From Cryobacterium zongtaii (GTDB lineage: Bacteria; Actinomycetota; Actinomycetes; Actinomycetales; Microbacteriaceae), in assembly GCF_002909375.1 (NCBI RefSeq), contig NZ_PPXD01000008.1:111705-175704 (forward strand): DNA of 64,000 nt, read 5' to 3'. Shown here one piece after another: positions 16,210-27,078 of this stretch; positions within the stretch are counted from its first letter, which is position 1, and each line of letters opens with the position of its first letter. Under the pieces are notes generated by a model. That model searched no databases. It was not told the DNA's origin and worked only from the letters and a program-made list of their open reading frames with translations. A program made the position numbers and the translations under genes.

Positions 16210-18174
16210 ATGACTGATCAGGCGACGGCATCCGGAATCGACACCGACGAACTCGACCCGGGCGTGCGCCCGCAGGACGACCTCTTCCGCCACGTGAACG
16301 GCAAGTGGATCGCCCGCACCGAGATCCCGAACGACAAGGCCCGCTGGGGTTCGTTCTACCTGCTCGCCGAGGAGGCCGAGAAGGCCGTGCGGGCCATCAT
16401 CCTCGAGGCGCAGACCGCCGCCGAGGGCACCGAGGAGCGCAAGTTCGGTGACCTCTATGCCAGCTTCATGGACGAGGAACGCATCGAGCAGCTCGGCGCC
16501 ACCCCGCTCGCGGCCGACCTGGCCACCGTGGACGGCATCAGCAGCGTGCCGGTGTTCCTCGCCACCCTCGGCCGCCTCGAGCGGTCCGGCGTCGCGGGCA
16601 CCTTCCAGCTCTTCGTCGACAACGACCCGGGCAACCCCGAGCGCTACCTGGTCTTCGTCGAGCAGGCCGGCCTGGGCCTGCCCGACGAGTCCTACTACCG
16701 TGACGAGAAGTTCGCCGGCGTGCGCGAGGCCTACCTTGCCTTCGTCGAACGGATGCTCACCCTCGCCGGCGTCGACGACGCCGCGGAGCGCGCCGGTCGC
16801 ATCTTCGCCCTCGAAACCGAGCTCGCCAGCCACCACTGGGACAACGTGCGCACCCGCGACAGCGAGAAGACCTACAACCTCAAGACCTGGGACCAGCTGT
16901 CCGCGCTCGCCGCGGGCGCCGACCTCGACCTGTGGCTGGAGGGCCTGGACGCCCCGGCCGTGTCCTTCGCCGAGGTCGTCGTGCGCCAGCCGAGCTTCGT
17001 GGTCGGCCTGGCCGAGATGCTTACCGAAGACCGGCTCGACGCCTGGCGGGACTGGCTGCGCTGGCAGGTCATCCGCTCGAGCGCGTCGTACCTGTCGAAC
17101 GACTTCGTCGAGGCGAACTTCGACTTCTACGGCCGCACCCTCACCGGCACCCCGCAGATCCGTGCCCGCTGGAAGCGCGGCGTCTCGCTCGTGGAGGGCG
17201 CCCTCGGCGAGGCCGTCGGCCGCATCTACGTTGACCGGCACTTCTCGCCCGACGCCAAGACGAGCATGGACGTTCTCGTCGGCTACCTCGTCGAGGCCTA
17301 CCGGGCCAGCATCTCGGGTCTGGACTGGATGACTGAGGAGACCCGGGTTCGCGCCCTGGAGAAGCTGGACAAGTTCACCCCCAAGATCGGTTACCCGGTG
17401 AAATGGCGTGACTACTCCAGCCTGGCCATCGAGCCCGGCGACCTGATCAAGAACGTGCGCGCCACCGGCGAGTTCGAGTTCCACCGTGAGCTGGGCAAGA
17501 TCGGCAACCCGCTGGACCGCGACGAGTGGTTCATGACCCCGCAGACCATCAACGCCTATTACAACCCGGGCTTCAACGAGATCGTCTTCCCCGCGGCCAT
17601 CCTGCAGGTGCCGTTCTTCGACGTGAACCGGGATGCCGCAGCGAACTACGGTGCGATCGGCGCGGTCATCGGCCACGAGATCGGCCACGGCTTCGACGAC
17701 CAGGGCTCCAAGTACGACGGCGACGGCCGGCTCACCGACTGGTGGACCGAGGCCGACAAGGCCGCGTTCGAGCAGCGCACGGCGTCGCTGATCGAGCAGT
17801 ACGACGCGCTCCACCCGGCGCAGGTGCCCGACCACCACGTGAACGGTGCCCTCACCATCGGTGAGAACATCGGCGACCTCGGCGGCCTTTCCATCGCCTG
17901 GGAGGCGTACCTGCTGTCGCTCGAGGGCGCCGAGCCGCCCGTCATCGACGGGTTCACCGGGGCCCAGCGGTTCTTCCTCTCCTGGGCGCAGGCGTGGCAG
18001 ATGAAGATGCGCGACGAGGAGGCCATCCGGCTGCTCGCGATCGACCCGCACTCGCCGAACGAGTTCCGGTGCAACCAGATTGTGCGCAACATCGACGAGT
18101 ACTACACGGCGTTCGGCGTGACCGAGACGGATGCCGCGTGGCTCGCTCCCGAGAAGCGCGTCACGATCTGGTAG
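16210..18174 (+). CDS. M13-family zinc metallopeptidase (PepO/neprilysin-like)
   Basis: 654 residues, typical for bacterial M13 enzymes. The zinc site is HEIGH at residues 489-493 with the third ligand Glu552 in GENIGDLGG, and the substrate-binding NAYYNPGFNEI and C-terminal CNQIVRN and VTIW motifs are all present. No signal peptide or N-terminal membrane segment is seen, so the enzyme should be cytoplasmic and act on oligopeptides. ATG at 16210 sits 6 nt after TAGGCT (leaderless). Confidence 0.95.
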   Translation: MTDQATASGIDTDELDPGVRPQDDLFRHVNGKWIARTEIPNDKARWGSFYLLAEEAEKAVRAIILEAQTAAEGTEERKFGDLYASFMDEERIEQLGATPLAADLATVDGISSVPVFLATLGRLERSGVAGTFQLFVDNDPGNPERYLVFVEQAGLGLPDESYYRDEKFAGVREAYLAFVERMLTLAGVDDAAERAGRIFALETELASHHWDNVRTRDSEKTYNLKTWDQLSALAAGADLDLWLEGLDAPAVSFAEVVVRQPSFVVGLAEMLTEDRLDAWRDWLRWQVIRSSASYLSNDFVEANFDFYGRTLTGTPQIRARWKRGVSLVEGALGEAVGRIYVDRHFSPDAKTSMDVLVGYLVEAYRASISGLDWMTEETRVRALEKLDKFTPKIGYPVKWRDYSSLAIEPGDLIKNVRATGEFEFHRELGKIGNPLDRDEWFMTPQTINAYYNPGFNEIVFPAAILQVPFFDVNRDAAANYGAIGAVIGHEIGHGFDDQGSKYDGDGRLTDWWTEADKAAFEQRTASLIEQYDALHPAQVPDHHVNGALTIGENIGDLGGLSIAWEAYLLSLEGAEPPVIDGFTGAQRFFLSWAQAWQMKMRDEEAIRLLAIDPHSPNEFRCNQIVRNIDEYYTAFGVTETDAAWLAPEKRVTIW

Positions 18175-18256
18175 CGGTCTCCTCCGGCCCCGCGACCCGT
18201 GGGTTAGGGTGTTCGCGGGGATGTCGCAGTACCGATAGTCAGAGGACAACGCAGTA

Positions 18257-19165
18257 GTGGTCGCGCCAGCACAGGAATCCGAACGCCGGTCCAGGCACGC
18301 GATCGAACGCGGCGGCAGACACCGGGAATCCTCGGTGCCGTCCAGTTTCGAGCGTGGCTTCCACTCGCTCGGCGAGCTCGCCATGGGCGGTGCGCAGGTG
18401 TCGGCTCGGGCGACCGACCTGGCCACCGGCCGGGTGCTGTTCTCCGTCGATGACCACGTCGTCATGCCCACCGCCGGCGTCGGCACGGTGTTGCTGCTCA
18501 TCGAGGTGGCCTCGCGGCTGCGCGACGCCGATTTCGGCGCGTACACGATCCTCGACCGCACGGTGCGCGACTCGGTCGACGGCTCCGGACTCTGGCAGCA
18601 CCTGCAGGCGCCGTCGCTGCCCGTCGCCGACCTCGCCGCACTGGTGGGAGCCACCAACGACAACCTGGCCACCAACGTGCTGTTGCGCGCGGTGGGCCTG
18701 GAGGCCGTGCGCCGTCGCACCGAGGAACTCGGCCTGAGCGGCACCGGCCTGCTCGACCTCGTCCGCGACGCCCGTGGCCCCGACGACGCCCCCAACCTGT
18801 CGGTGGGCAGCGCCCGCGAACTCACCTGGCTGTTCACGGCCCTGGCGCGCGGGGAGATCCTCGACGACGAGGGCAGCGAACGGGTTCTCGGCTGGCTGTC
18901 GCTGAACTCCGACCTGTCCATGGTGGCCAGCGCGTTCGGCTTCGAGCCGCACGCCCACCGGTCGGCGTCGCACGGCGTGCTGCTGGTGAACTCCACAGGC
19001 TCCGACAACGGGGTGCGCAGCGAGGTGGGCGTGTTGCGCGGACCGCGCGCCGGCGTCGCCTACGCCGTGTCGATTTTCTTCGATGACCACAACCTGTCCT
19101 CACGCCTCTCGGTGCTGGACGGCATGCGCTCGGTCGGCCTCGACCTGCTCGAATACGTGCACTGA
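18257..19165 (+). CDS. class A beta-lactamase-like protein lacking catalytic residues
   Basis: 302 residues. The fold signature is present throughout, but the active site is not. The SxxK motif region reads MPTAGVGTVLL, with Gly74 and Thr77 where Ser and Lys are expected; SDN is N134-D-N136 (ATNDNLATNVLL); KTG is S246-T-G (VNSTGSDNG). No signal peptide is seen. This suggests a non-hydrolytic member of the serine beta-lactamase/PBP-like family, perhaps a binding protein. GTG at 18257 follows AGAGGA. It stands alone between the M13 peptidase and a repeat; its 3' end abuts a 12-C run. Confidence 0.8.
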   Translation: MVAPAQESERRSRHAIERGGRHRESSVPSSFERGFHSLGELAMGGAQVSARATDLATGRVLFSVDDHVVMPTAGVGTVLLLIEVASRLRDADFGAYTILDRTVRDSVDGSGLWQHLQAPSLPVADLAALVGATNDNLATNVLLRAVGLEAVRRRTEELGLSGTGLLDLVRDARGPDDAPNLSVGSARELTWLFTALARGEILDDEGSERVLGWLSLNSDLSMVASAFGFEPHAHRSASHGVLLVNSTGSDNGVRSEVGVLRGPRAGVAYAVSIFFDDHNLSSRLSVLDGMRSVGLDLLEYVH

Positions 19166-19177
19166 CCCCCCCCCCCC
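19166..19177 (+). repeat. homopolymer run of 12 C
   Basis: Twelve consecutive C directly after the TGA of the beta-lactamase-like gene. Because it is outside the coding sequence, slippage would not alter that protein. It may also be a sequencing-length artefact. Confidence 0.8.
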
Positions 19178-19180
19178 AAA

Positions 19181-19233
19181 GAACTGTGAGTTAAGCCCCG
19201 GAATCATCGGGTGTAGGGCCTTTTTCACAGTTC
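19181..19233. repeat. palindromic element, family 1 copy B, bidirectional terminator-like
   Basis: Left arm GAACTGTGA with AGCCCCGG; right side GGGCC, TTTTT and TCACAGTTC. It is the same element as 10933-10993 with a more diverged centre. It lies between convergent genes, and the stop codon of the YdeI-like gene (TGA at 19225-19227) is inside its right arm. Confidence 0.7.
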
Positions 19234-19827
19234 GCGGCGCTGGGCCGGGGGGACCCACTGGTGGGCGCGCTCGTTGCGCGCGGCCGCCTCGGCCGTCTCC
19301 CGGATGCGGGAGGCGCGGGTGGCCGGCCGCTTGGCCTGCACGATCCACTCCAGGATGCCGCGGCGGGGCGAGCGGGGAAAGGCATCCCAGTTCGCCCGGG
19401 CACCGTCGAGAGCGGCGAGGGCCACGGCCAGGTCGGGCGGCACGATCAGGTCCTCGACCTCGTCGAGCCGGGTCCAGGAGCCGTCGGCCTCGGCGGAGCG
19501 CACCGCAGCCTCCCCGGCGTCCCGCATCAGTCCCTCGGCGCGGAGCCGTTCGATGCGCTGCTTATTGGGCCTGGACCACGCGCTGCCGCGGCGGCGCGGC
19601 GCGAAGTAGAGCATGGTGCGCCGCTCGTCGACCTTGCCGCCCTTGCTGTCGACCCAGCCCACCGCGAGGGCCTCGAGCACGGCCTCCTCGTAGCCGAGCA
19701 CCGGCATCCCGGAGCCTTGCCGCCAGGTGACCAGCCACACGCCGGTCTTCGTCGTGTGGTTCTTCGCCAGCCAGGCCCGCCACGCGGCCCGGTCGTCCGG
19801 GTGCACCCGTTCGGCGTCGTCACTCAC
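19225..19827 (-). CDS. YdeI/OmpD-associated family protein
   Basis: 200 residues. Matches the bacteriocin-protection YdeI/OmpD-associated family: HTTKTGVWLVTWRQGSG near the N-terminus, EEAVLEALAVGWVDSKGG, then FAPRRRGSAWSRPNKQRIERL, and the C-terminal AKRPATRASRIRETAEAA helix. The biochemical function is not known. GTG at 19827 is preceded by TATGGT and 6 nt. The last codons (REL, stop) are encoded inside palindrome copy B, so the repeat doubles as coding end and terminator. Confidence 0.87.
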   Translation of the reverse strand: MSDDAERVHPDDRAAWRAWLAKNHTTKTGVWLVTWRQGSGMPVLGYEEAVLEALAVGWVDSKGGKVDERRTMLYFAPRRRGSAWSRPNKQRIERLRAEGLMRDAGEAAVRSAEADGSWTRLDEVEDLIVPPDLAVALAALDGARANWDAFPRSPRRGILEWIVQAKRPATRASRIRETAEAAARNERAHQWVPPAQRREL

Positions 19828-19833
19828 GGCGCC

Positions 19834-19839
19834 ACCATA
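19834..19839 (-). promoter_or_regulatory. -10 element TATGGT for the YdeI-like gene
   Basis: Minus-strand TATGGT, 6 nt, then GTG at 19827. Confidence 0.45.
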
Positions 19840-19883
19840 GCCCGCGAACGGTGCGCTGAACCCCGCGCGCCGGGCGCACGCGG

Positions 19884-20465
19884 CTAGAGCGTCGCATCGT
19901 AGGCGTGCTTCAGCCAGGCGGCCACCTCGGAGTCGACCTGGCTGGCCGAGGTGAGCGGGATCCGGGCGGGGAAGTCGGCGCCGAGCTCGGTGGCCGGCCG
20001 CAGCCGGGTGCTCGGTGCCACGTCAGGCATCGGTATGCGCAGACCCAGGTCCACACGGTGCCGGGTGGTCGGCTGCACCACGGCGAAGGTGCGCTGCGGT
20101 CCGGACAACGCGACGTGCGTGGTGCGCGTCTGGATGCCCACCTCGTCGAGGTCGCCGGCGTACAGCAGCACGGCGTCCAGAATCGGCCGCAGCAACGGGC
20201 GGTCGGCATACTGGGCGTCGATCAGTTCGTCGGCGGCCCGCACCGTGGAGTCCGGGTAGCCGAACGTCTCGTGCACGAGAAGCGCGCGCGGGTAGCCGCT
20301 GAGCCCCTCGGTTCCCAACCACTCGCGCAGGGCGTGTTCGTCGGGTGGGTCCAACTCCTGGATGCGGGCCAGCCAGTGCTCGAGGCCGCTGCCGGTGGAC
20401 TGCTGCAACATGCCGATCTCCCAGAGCCGGATCGCGGCCCAGGGCAGTGGCTGCTCGTCGGTCAT
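19884..20465 (-). CDS. DUF4287/DUF5655-like hypothetical protein
   Basis: 193 residues. The N-terminal half (STGSGLEHWLARIQELDP, LREWLGTEGLSGYPRALLVHE) resembles DUF4287, and the C-terminal half (QYADRPLLRPILDAVLLYAG, then GPQRTFAVVQPTTRHRVDLG) resembles DUF5655, a pair often fused in actinobacteria. Function is unknown. ATG at 20465 is preceded by TACCCT and 6 nt. It follows gdhA on the other side with no overlap, so it is probably transcribed alone. Confidence 0.75.
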   Translation of the reverse strand: MTDEQPLPWAAIRLWEIGMLQQSTGSGLEHWLARIQELDPPDEHALREWLGTEGLSGYPRALLVHETFGYPDSTVRAADELIDAQYADRPLLRPILDAVLLYAGDLDEVGIQTRTTHVALSGPQRTFAVVQPTTRHRVDLGLRIPMPDVAPSTRLRPATELGADFPARIPLTSASQVDSEVAAWLKHAYDATL

Positions 20466-20471
20466 GCAGGC

Positions 20472-20477
20472 AGGGTA
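20472..20477 (-). promoter_or_regulatory. -10 element TACCCT for the DUF4287-like gene
   Basis: Minus-strand TACCCT, 6 nt, then ATG at 20465. Confidence 0.4.
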
Positions 20478-20540
20478 CGCCCGCGGCGCCGCCCGCGCAC
20501 CGACTGTGCGCCGGCCGCGCCGTGGATTTCGGCTCGTCGC

Positions 20541-22446
<1,906 letters not shown>

Positions 22447-22450
<4 letters not shown>

Positions 22451-23301
22451 GCGCGGGCGAAGGCCGAGGCGTCCCGCACCTGCTCGGGGGTCGGCCGCAC
22501 GCCGGTGTAGCGCTCGAACTGTTCGGCGGCCTGCAGGGCGATGACCTCGGCGCCGGTGATGACGGTCTTGCCGGCCGCCCGCGCCGCGAGGATCAGCGGC
22601 GTCTCCGCGGGCAGCGCCACGACGTCGAAGACGGTGTCGGCTGCGGCGATGGCCGCGGCCGTGAAGGCGGACTCGGTGGCCTGCGCGCCGCCGGCCATGC
22701 CGATCGGGGTGACGTTCACCAGCAGCGGCGCTGTCGCGGTGCCGGGCTCGGCCAGCCAGCTGTAGCCGAGCTCGTCGGCCAGGGCCCGGCCGCGGCTCTC
22801 GTTGTGGGCCACGATGGTGCCCGCGGCGAAGCCGGTGTCGCGGAGGGCAGCACCGACGGCCTTGGCCATGCCGCCGGACCCGCGCAACAGGAACGGGGTG
22901 GCCGGGTCGAGGTTGTTGGCTCTGAGCAGGTCGGCCGCGGCGATGTAGTCGGTGTTGTACGCCCGCAGGTAGCCGTCGTCGTTGACGATGGTGTTCACCG
23001 ACTGGATGGCCGTGGCCGAGGCGTCGAGTTCGTCCACGAGAGCGATGACATCCTCCTTGAACGGCATCGACACCGAGCAGCCGCGGATGCCGAGCGCCCG
23101 CACCCCGGCGATGGCGCCGGCCAGGTCGGTCGAGGTGAACGCCTTGTAGACGAAGTCCAGCCCGAACTGCTCGTAGAGGTAGTTGTGGAACCGGGTGCCG
23201 AAGTTGCTCGGCCGCGCGGCCAGCGAGATGCAGAGCCGGGTGTCTTTGTTGAGCGGGGGCTTGGTCGGAGTCGTCAGCGGGGGCTTCGTTGTGTCAGTCA
23301 T
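22447..23301 (-). CDS. aroE: shikimate dehydrogenase family protein (AroE-like)
   Basis: 284 residues. Catalytic Lys in GCSVSMPFKEDV, the Asp of AYNTDYIAA, and the NADP-binding segment FLLRGSGGMAKAVGAALRD (Gly-rich but with GSGGM rather than the classic GAGGA). The Thr/Pro-rich N-terminal extension (TTPTKPPLNKDT) and the substrate region LCISLAARPSNFGTRFH differ from canonical AroE, so this may be a paralogue (quinate/shikimate or SDH-like). ATG at 23301 was chosen; TAGCAT lies 8 nt upstream, and the GGAGG in between is too close to serve as a normal ribosome site. Coupled to the Nudix gene. Confidence 0.82.
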
Positions 23302-23372
23302 CGCCTCCAATGCTACGGCCCGCCCGGATTTTCACCCGGGCGGGCCGCAGTACTGAAGAGGAAGGGACGCGC

Positions 23373-23582
23373 TCAGCAGCACCGGCCCTGGGGATTGGTG
23401 TCCTGACGGTCGGTCTGGTCGCGCCAGAACTCCCGTTCGGTCAGCACCGGTGCCGAGGCATCCGTGCCGTGCACCGACTCGTGGTGCGCGCGGTACTTGT
23501 CGTAGGCATCCTCACCCATGACCCCTTTGACGTACCAGGCGAGCCCGGCCGCGGCCGAGCGCACCGCGGTGGCGACGCGCAT
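23373..23582 (-). CDS. YbdD/YjiX-family small protein
   Basis: 69 residues. Recognisable by GVMGEDAYDKYRAHHES, then EREFWRDQTDRQDTNPQGRCC at the C-terminus, the DUF466/YbdD family that accompanies CstA transporters and is needed for their activity in enterobacteria. ATG at 23582 lies 16 bp after the cstA stop, on the same strand, so it forms a cstA-ybdD operon. Longer frames upstream overlap cstA and are ignored. Confidence 0.9.
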   Translation of the reverse strand: MRVATAVRSAAAGLAWYVKGVMGEDAYDKYRAHHESVHGTDASAPVLTEREFWRDQTDRQDTNPQGRCC

Positions 23583-23598
23583 CAGTGCTGGCCTGACA

Positions 23599-25881
23599 TC
23601 AGTGCTCGCGCGCCTTGCGCTTACCGGTCTTCGGGAGGGCGTCCCAGAGGGCCTGGTTGGCCTTCTCGGCCGGCGTGGCCATGATGCCCGCCGGCGCGAA
23701 GATCCGCGACGGCACGGCCGGGTCCTCGCTGGTCGCACTGGCGTGGGTCTTCCACGCGTTCCAGGTGGCCTGCAGCGCGGTGAAGATCACGACCACGGCG
23801 AGGGTGACGAAGACTATCGAGAGGATGCCCTGCACCATGGTGTTGCGCACCACGGCCTCCATCGCCTCAACCGAGGTGGCCGTGCCGAAGCTCGTCTCCC
23901 CGGCGGCCAGGGCATTGGAGAACGCGGCGTTCTGGGCGAAGTAGCCCACCGACGGCACGGTCGAGAAGATCTTCAGGATCGAGGCAGTGATGGTCACGAC
24001 GGCCGCGAAGCCGAGCGGCAGCGCCACGATCCAGATGTACTTGAACAGTCCGCGCTTGGCCACGATGGCCATACACACGGCGAGGGCGATCGCAGCCAGC
24101 AGCTGGTTGGCGATACCGAACAGCGGGAACAGCGTGTTGATGCCGCCAAGCGGGTCGGTGACGCCCATCACGAGCACCGCGCCCCAGGCTGCGACCATGA
24201 TGCCGGTGCAGATCCAGGCGCCGGTGCGCCAGCTGGTGTCCTTGAACTTCGGGAAGATGTTGCCCAGGCTGTCCTGCAGCATGAACCGCGCGACGCGGGT
24301 GCCGGCATCCACTGCCGTGAGGATGAACAGCGCCTCGAACATGATCGCGAAGTGGTACCAGAACGCCATCATGCCGCTGCCGCCGGCGACCTGCTGCATG
24401 ATGTTGGCCAGCCCCACCGACAGGGTCGGGGCGCCACCGGTGCGGGACACGATCGATTCCTCGCCGACGTTGATCGCGGTCTGGGTGAGCAGCTCCGGGG
24501 TGACGCTCACGCCGGTCAAGCCCAGGCCGTTCACGAACGCGGCCGCGCCCTGCACGGTGCCGCCGGTGAGGGCGGGTGACGCGTTCATGGCGTAGTAGAT
24601 GCCCTGGTCGATCGACAGCGCGGCCACGAGGGCCATGATCGCCACGAAGGACTCCATCAGCATGCCGCCGTAGCCGATGAACCGGCTCTGGCGTTCCTTC
24701 TCGATCAGCTTGGGCGTGGTGCCGGAGGCGATCAGCGCGTGGAACCCGCTCAACGCACCGCAGGCGATGGTGACGAAGAGGAACGGGAAGAGGGTGCCGC
24801 TGACGACAGGGCCGGCGCCGCTGGAGGCGAACTCGGTGACCGCGGGAACCAGGATCTCGGGCCGCACGATGATGATCGCGATGGCAAGCATGCCGATGGT
24901 GCCGATCTTCATGAAGGTGGAGAGGTAGTCGCGCGGGGCCAGCAGCAGCCAGACCGGCAGGATGGCGGCGATGAAACCGTAGACGATGATGCCGATCGCC
25001 AGCGGCACCTTGTCGATGGTGAAGAGGGCCGCGCCCCACGTGGTTTCGCTGATCGCGCCACCGCCGACGATCGCGGCGATGAGCAGCACGAAGCCGATGA
25101 TCGAGATCTCGGTGACCTTGCCCGGGCGCAGGAAGCGCAGGTAGCAGCCCATGAACAGGGCGATCGGGATGGTCATGCCGACCGAGAAGACGCCCCAGGC
25201 GCTCTCGGCGAGGGCGTTGACCACGACGAGGGCGAGGATGGCCACGATGATGACCATGATCGTGAGCGTGGCGAGCAGGGCGGCGGTGCCGCCGACCCGG
25301 CCGAGCTCGTCGCGGGCCATCTGGCCCAGCGACCGGCCGCCACGGCGCATCGAGAAGAACAGCACCAGGTAGTCCTGCACCGCACCGGCGAACACCACAC
25401 CGACGATGATCCAGATCGTGCCGGGCAGGTAACCCATCTGCGCGGCGAGAACCGGGCCCACCAGGGGGCCGGCGCCGGCGATGGCGGCGAAGTGGTGGCC
25501 GAAGAGCACCCGGCGGTCGGTGGCGGCGTAGTCCTTGCCGTCGGCCTTGTACTCGGCGGGGGTCGCCCGCCGGTCATCCGGGTGAAGCAGGTGCTTCTGG
25601 ATGTAGTTGGAGTAGAACCGGTACCCGATCAGGTACGTGCAGATGGCGGCGAAGACGAACCAGATGGCGTTCACGGTCTCGCCGCGGACGACGGCCAGCA
25701 TCACCCAGCTCAGCCCGCCGAGCAGCGCGATGGCCACCCAGATCGCGATCTTCACCGGGGTCCAGTGGGCCTCCTCGGCCTCGTGGATTCTGGGATCCAG
25801 GGCCACCGGCGGAAGGGCCGGGTCCTGGGTCAGGTCTGGATCGTCGGTTGCGCCTTGCGGAATGCTGGACGTCGCGCCCAT
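23599..25881 (-). CDS. cstA: CstA-family carbon starvation/pyruvate transporter
   Basis: 760 residues with about 16-18 membrane helices. Diagnostic stretches: FYSNYIQKHLLHPDDRRATP, FGHHFAAIAGAGPLVGPVLA, and later ACGALSGFHALIASGTTPK. CstA/BtsT proteins import pyruvate (and perhaps peptides) by proton symport. ATG at 25881 has GAGGAG upstream; an in-frame ATG-less extension to 25965 was rejected. ybdD follows. Upstream (25944-25963) three GGTAAC boxes could be a regulator site. Confidence 0.94.
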   Translation of the reverse strand: MGATSSIPQGATDDPDLTQDPALPPVALDPRIHEAEEAHWTPVKIAIWVAIALLGGLSWVMLAVVRGETVNAIWFVFAAICTYLIGYRFYSNYIQKHLLHPDDRRATPAEYKADGKDYAATDRRVLFGHHFAAIAGAGPLVGPVLAAQMGYLPGTIWIIVGVVFAGAVQDYLVLFFSMRRGGRSLGQMARDELGRVGGTAALLATLTIMVIIVAILALVVVNALAESAWGVFSVGMTIPIALFMGCYLRFLRPGKVTEISIIGFVLLIAAIVGGGAISETTWGAALFTIDKVPLAIGIIVYGFIAAILPVWLLLAPRDYLSTFMKIGTIGMLAIAIIIVRPEILVPAVTEFASSGAGPVVSGTLFPFLFVTIACGALSGFHALIASGTTPKLIEKERQSRFIGYGGMLMESFVAIMALVAALSIDQGIYYAMNASPALTGGTVQGAAAFVNGLGLTGVSVTPELLTQTAINVGEESIVSRTGGAPTLSVGLANIMQQVAGGSGMMAFWYHFAIMFEALFILTAVDAGTRVARFMLQDSLGNIFPKFKDTSWRTGAWICTGIMVAAWGAVLVMGVTDPLGGINTLFPLFGIANQLLAAIALAVCMAIVAKRGLFKYIWIVALPLGFAAVVTITASILKIFSTVPSVGYFAQNAAFSNALAAGETSFGTATSVEAMEAVVRNTMVQGILSIVFVTLAVVVIFTALQATWNAWKTHASATSEDPAVPSRIFAPAGIMATPAEKANQALWDALPKTGKRKAREH

Positions 25882-25943
25882 CGGTACTCCTCTTTGAGGT
25901 ACACGGTCTATGAAAACACAGAGAAACTCACAGCATTTTGCCG

Positions 25944-25963
25944 GGTAACTCGGTAACGGTAAC
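25944..25963. promoter_or_regulatory. three GGTAAC repeats upstream of cstA
   Basis: GGTAAC at 25944-25949, 25952-25957 and 25958-25963, about 65-80 bp before the cstA start. Direct hexamer repeats in a promoter suggest an activator or repressor site; the protein is unknown. No good CRP/GlxR palindrome was found. Confidence 0.35.
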
Positions 25964-26025
25964 ACTCGTCGCGCTCGGCAACGGTGCCATTGGTCCCCCT
26001 GGTGACGTGTCGTGAGGTGCGAATG

Positions 26026-26871
26026 TCACGGATGAGCCGCGCTGGTGAACACGTCGTTGAGGGTGACCGTGGTCAGCCCGCGGTCGTGCAGCAGCGCGCT
26101 CAACTGCGGGAAAACGTTGGTGACCGGTTCGAAGTTGAGGTGCCCGATCACGATGTGTTGAGGCAGGAACCAGGTGGTCGCGAAATCCACCACCTGTTGT
26201 TCGGTGAGGAGCCCCGAGTCCGCCAGCGACCCGTACCAGGTGGTCGGGACCGTGTAACCCAGCGCGGCGGCCAGGGCATCCACCCGATCGTCGTGCACGC
26301 CGTACGGCGGCCGGAAATAGGGCCGGGCGTCGACGCCGTAGGTGTCGCTGAGGAAGTCGTGGTTGCGCTGTAGTTCGGTGGTGACGTCGGCGTCACTGAG
26401 GGTGCTGAGGTCGGGGTGTGACCAGGTGTGGTTGCCCAGCTGGATCTGGCCGGTCTGCACGAGCGGCCGGAGCCGGTCGGCGTTGTCGGTCCAGGCGTCG
26501 TAACAGCCGGTGACGAAGAAGGTGAGCCTGGTGCCCGTCTCGGCAGCGAAGCGGATGTACCGGGCCAGCACCTCGCTGCTGGAACCGTCGTCGACGGTCC
26601 AGGCCAGCAGGGTGCCCTCGCCGGGCAGGTCGGACAGGGTGCCGGGCGGCACCGGAACCCGCACCAGACCGGGCGCGGGCTGGGCGACGGGCACGGGCGG
26701 CGGTACCGCGCCGGGCAACGGCCGGGGGAGCGGGCTGGGAGTCGGTGGCGTCGTCGTTGCCGGGACGCTCGGGCGCGGGGCGGCTGCGAGTGTCGCGCAG
26801 CCGGCGAGGGTGAGGGAAAGGCCAAGCGAGGCCAGCACGGTGCGCCGGGTGAGGGCGGGGTCCTGCCGCAC
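26026..26871 (-). CDS. polysaccharide deacetylase (NodB-type) lipoprotein
   Basis: 281 residues. The N-terminus LTRRTVLASLGLSLTLAGC combines a twin-arginine pair with a lipobox, so it is probably a Tat-exported lipoprotein. A Pro-rich linker (residues about 40-80) leads to the NodB domain: Asp pair in WTVDDGSS, zinc His pair in GNHTWSHPDL, then the YFRPPYG motif and a late HIVIGHLN. It probably deacetylates a cell-wall or exopolysaccharide. GTG at 26871 was chosen over ATG 26976 because GGAGG lies 7 nt upstream and the signal then begins properly. Confidence 0.88.
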   Translation of the reverse strand: MRQDPALTRRTVLASLGLSLTLAGCATLAAAPRPSVPATTTPPTPSPLPRPLPGAVPPPVPVAQPAPGLVRVPVPPGTLSDLPGEGTLLAWTVDDGSSSEVLARYIRFAAETGTRLTFFVTGCYDAWTDNADRLRPLVQTGQIQLGNHTWSHPDLSTLSDADVTTELQRNHDFLSDTYGVDARPYFRPPYGVHDDRVDALAAALGYTVPTTWYGSLADSGLLTEQQVVDFATTWFLPQHIVIGHLNFEPVTNVFPQLSALLHDRGLTTVTLNDVFTSAAHP

Positions 26872-27078
26872 GGCGGTCCTCCCCCCGGAGCCGGTCGTTG
26901 GAGCCGATGGAAAGCCAGAACAAGCCGGGCGTGAGTCGAACGAGTCGAAGATATCGCCGCTGCCGGCCGCTGACAACGCCCGTAATCGGGGGCCGTGCCC
27001 GCATCGCTAAAATGGACGAATCCGTACCCGGGCCTCTGCCCGGTATTTTGACCATCCTTTTGGACCATTGGAGCCACC

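Noticed and set aside
26872..27078. T-box leader in front of glyS
   Set aside because: No T-box sequence (GGTGG-type) or specifier/antiterminator pairing is visible.
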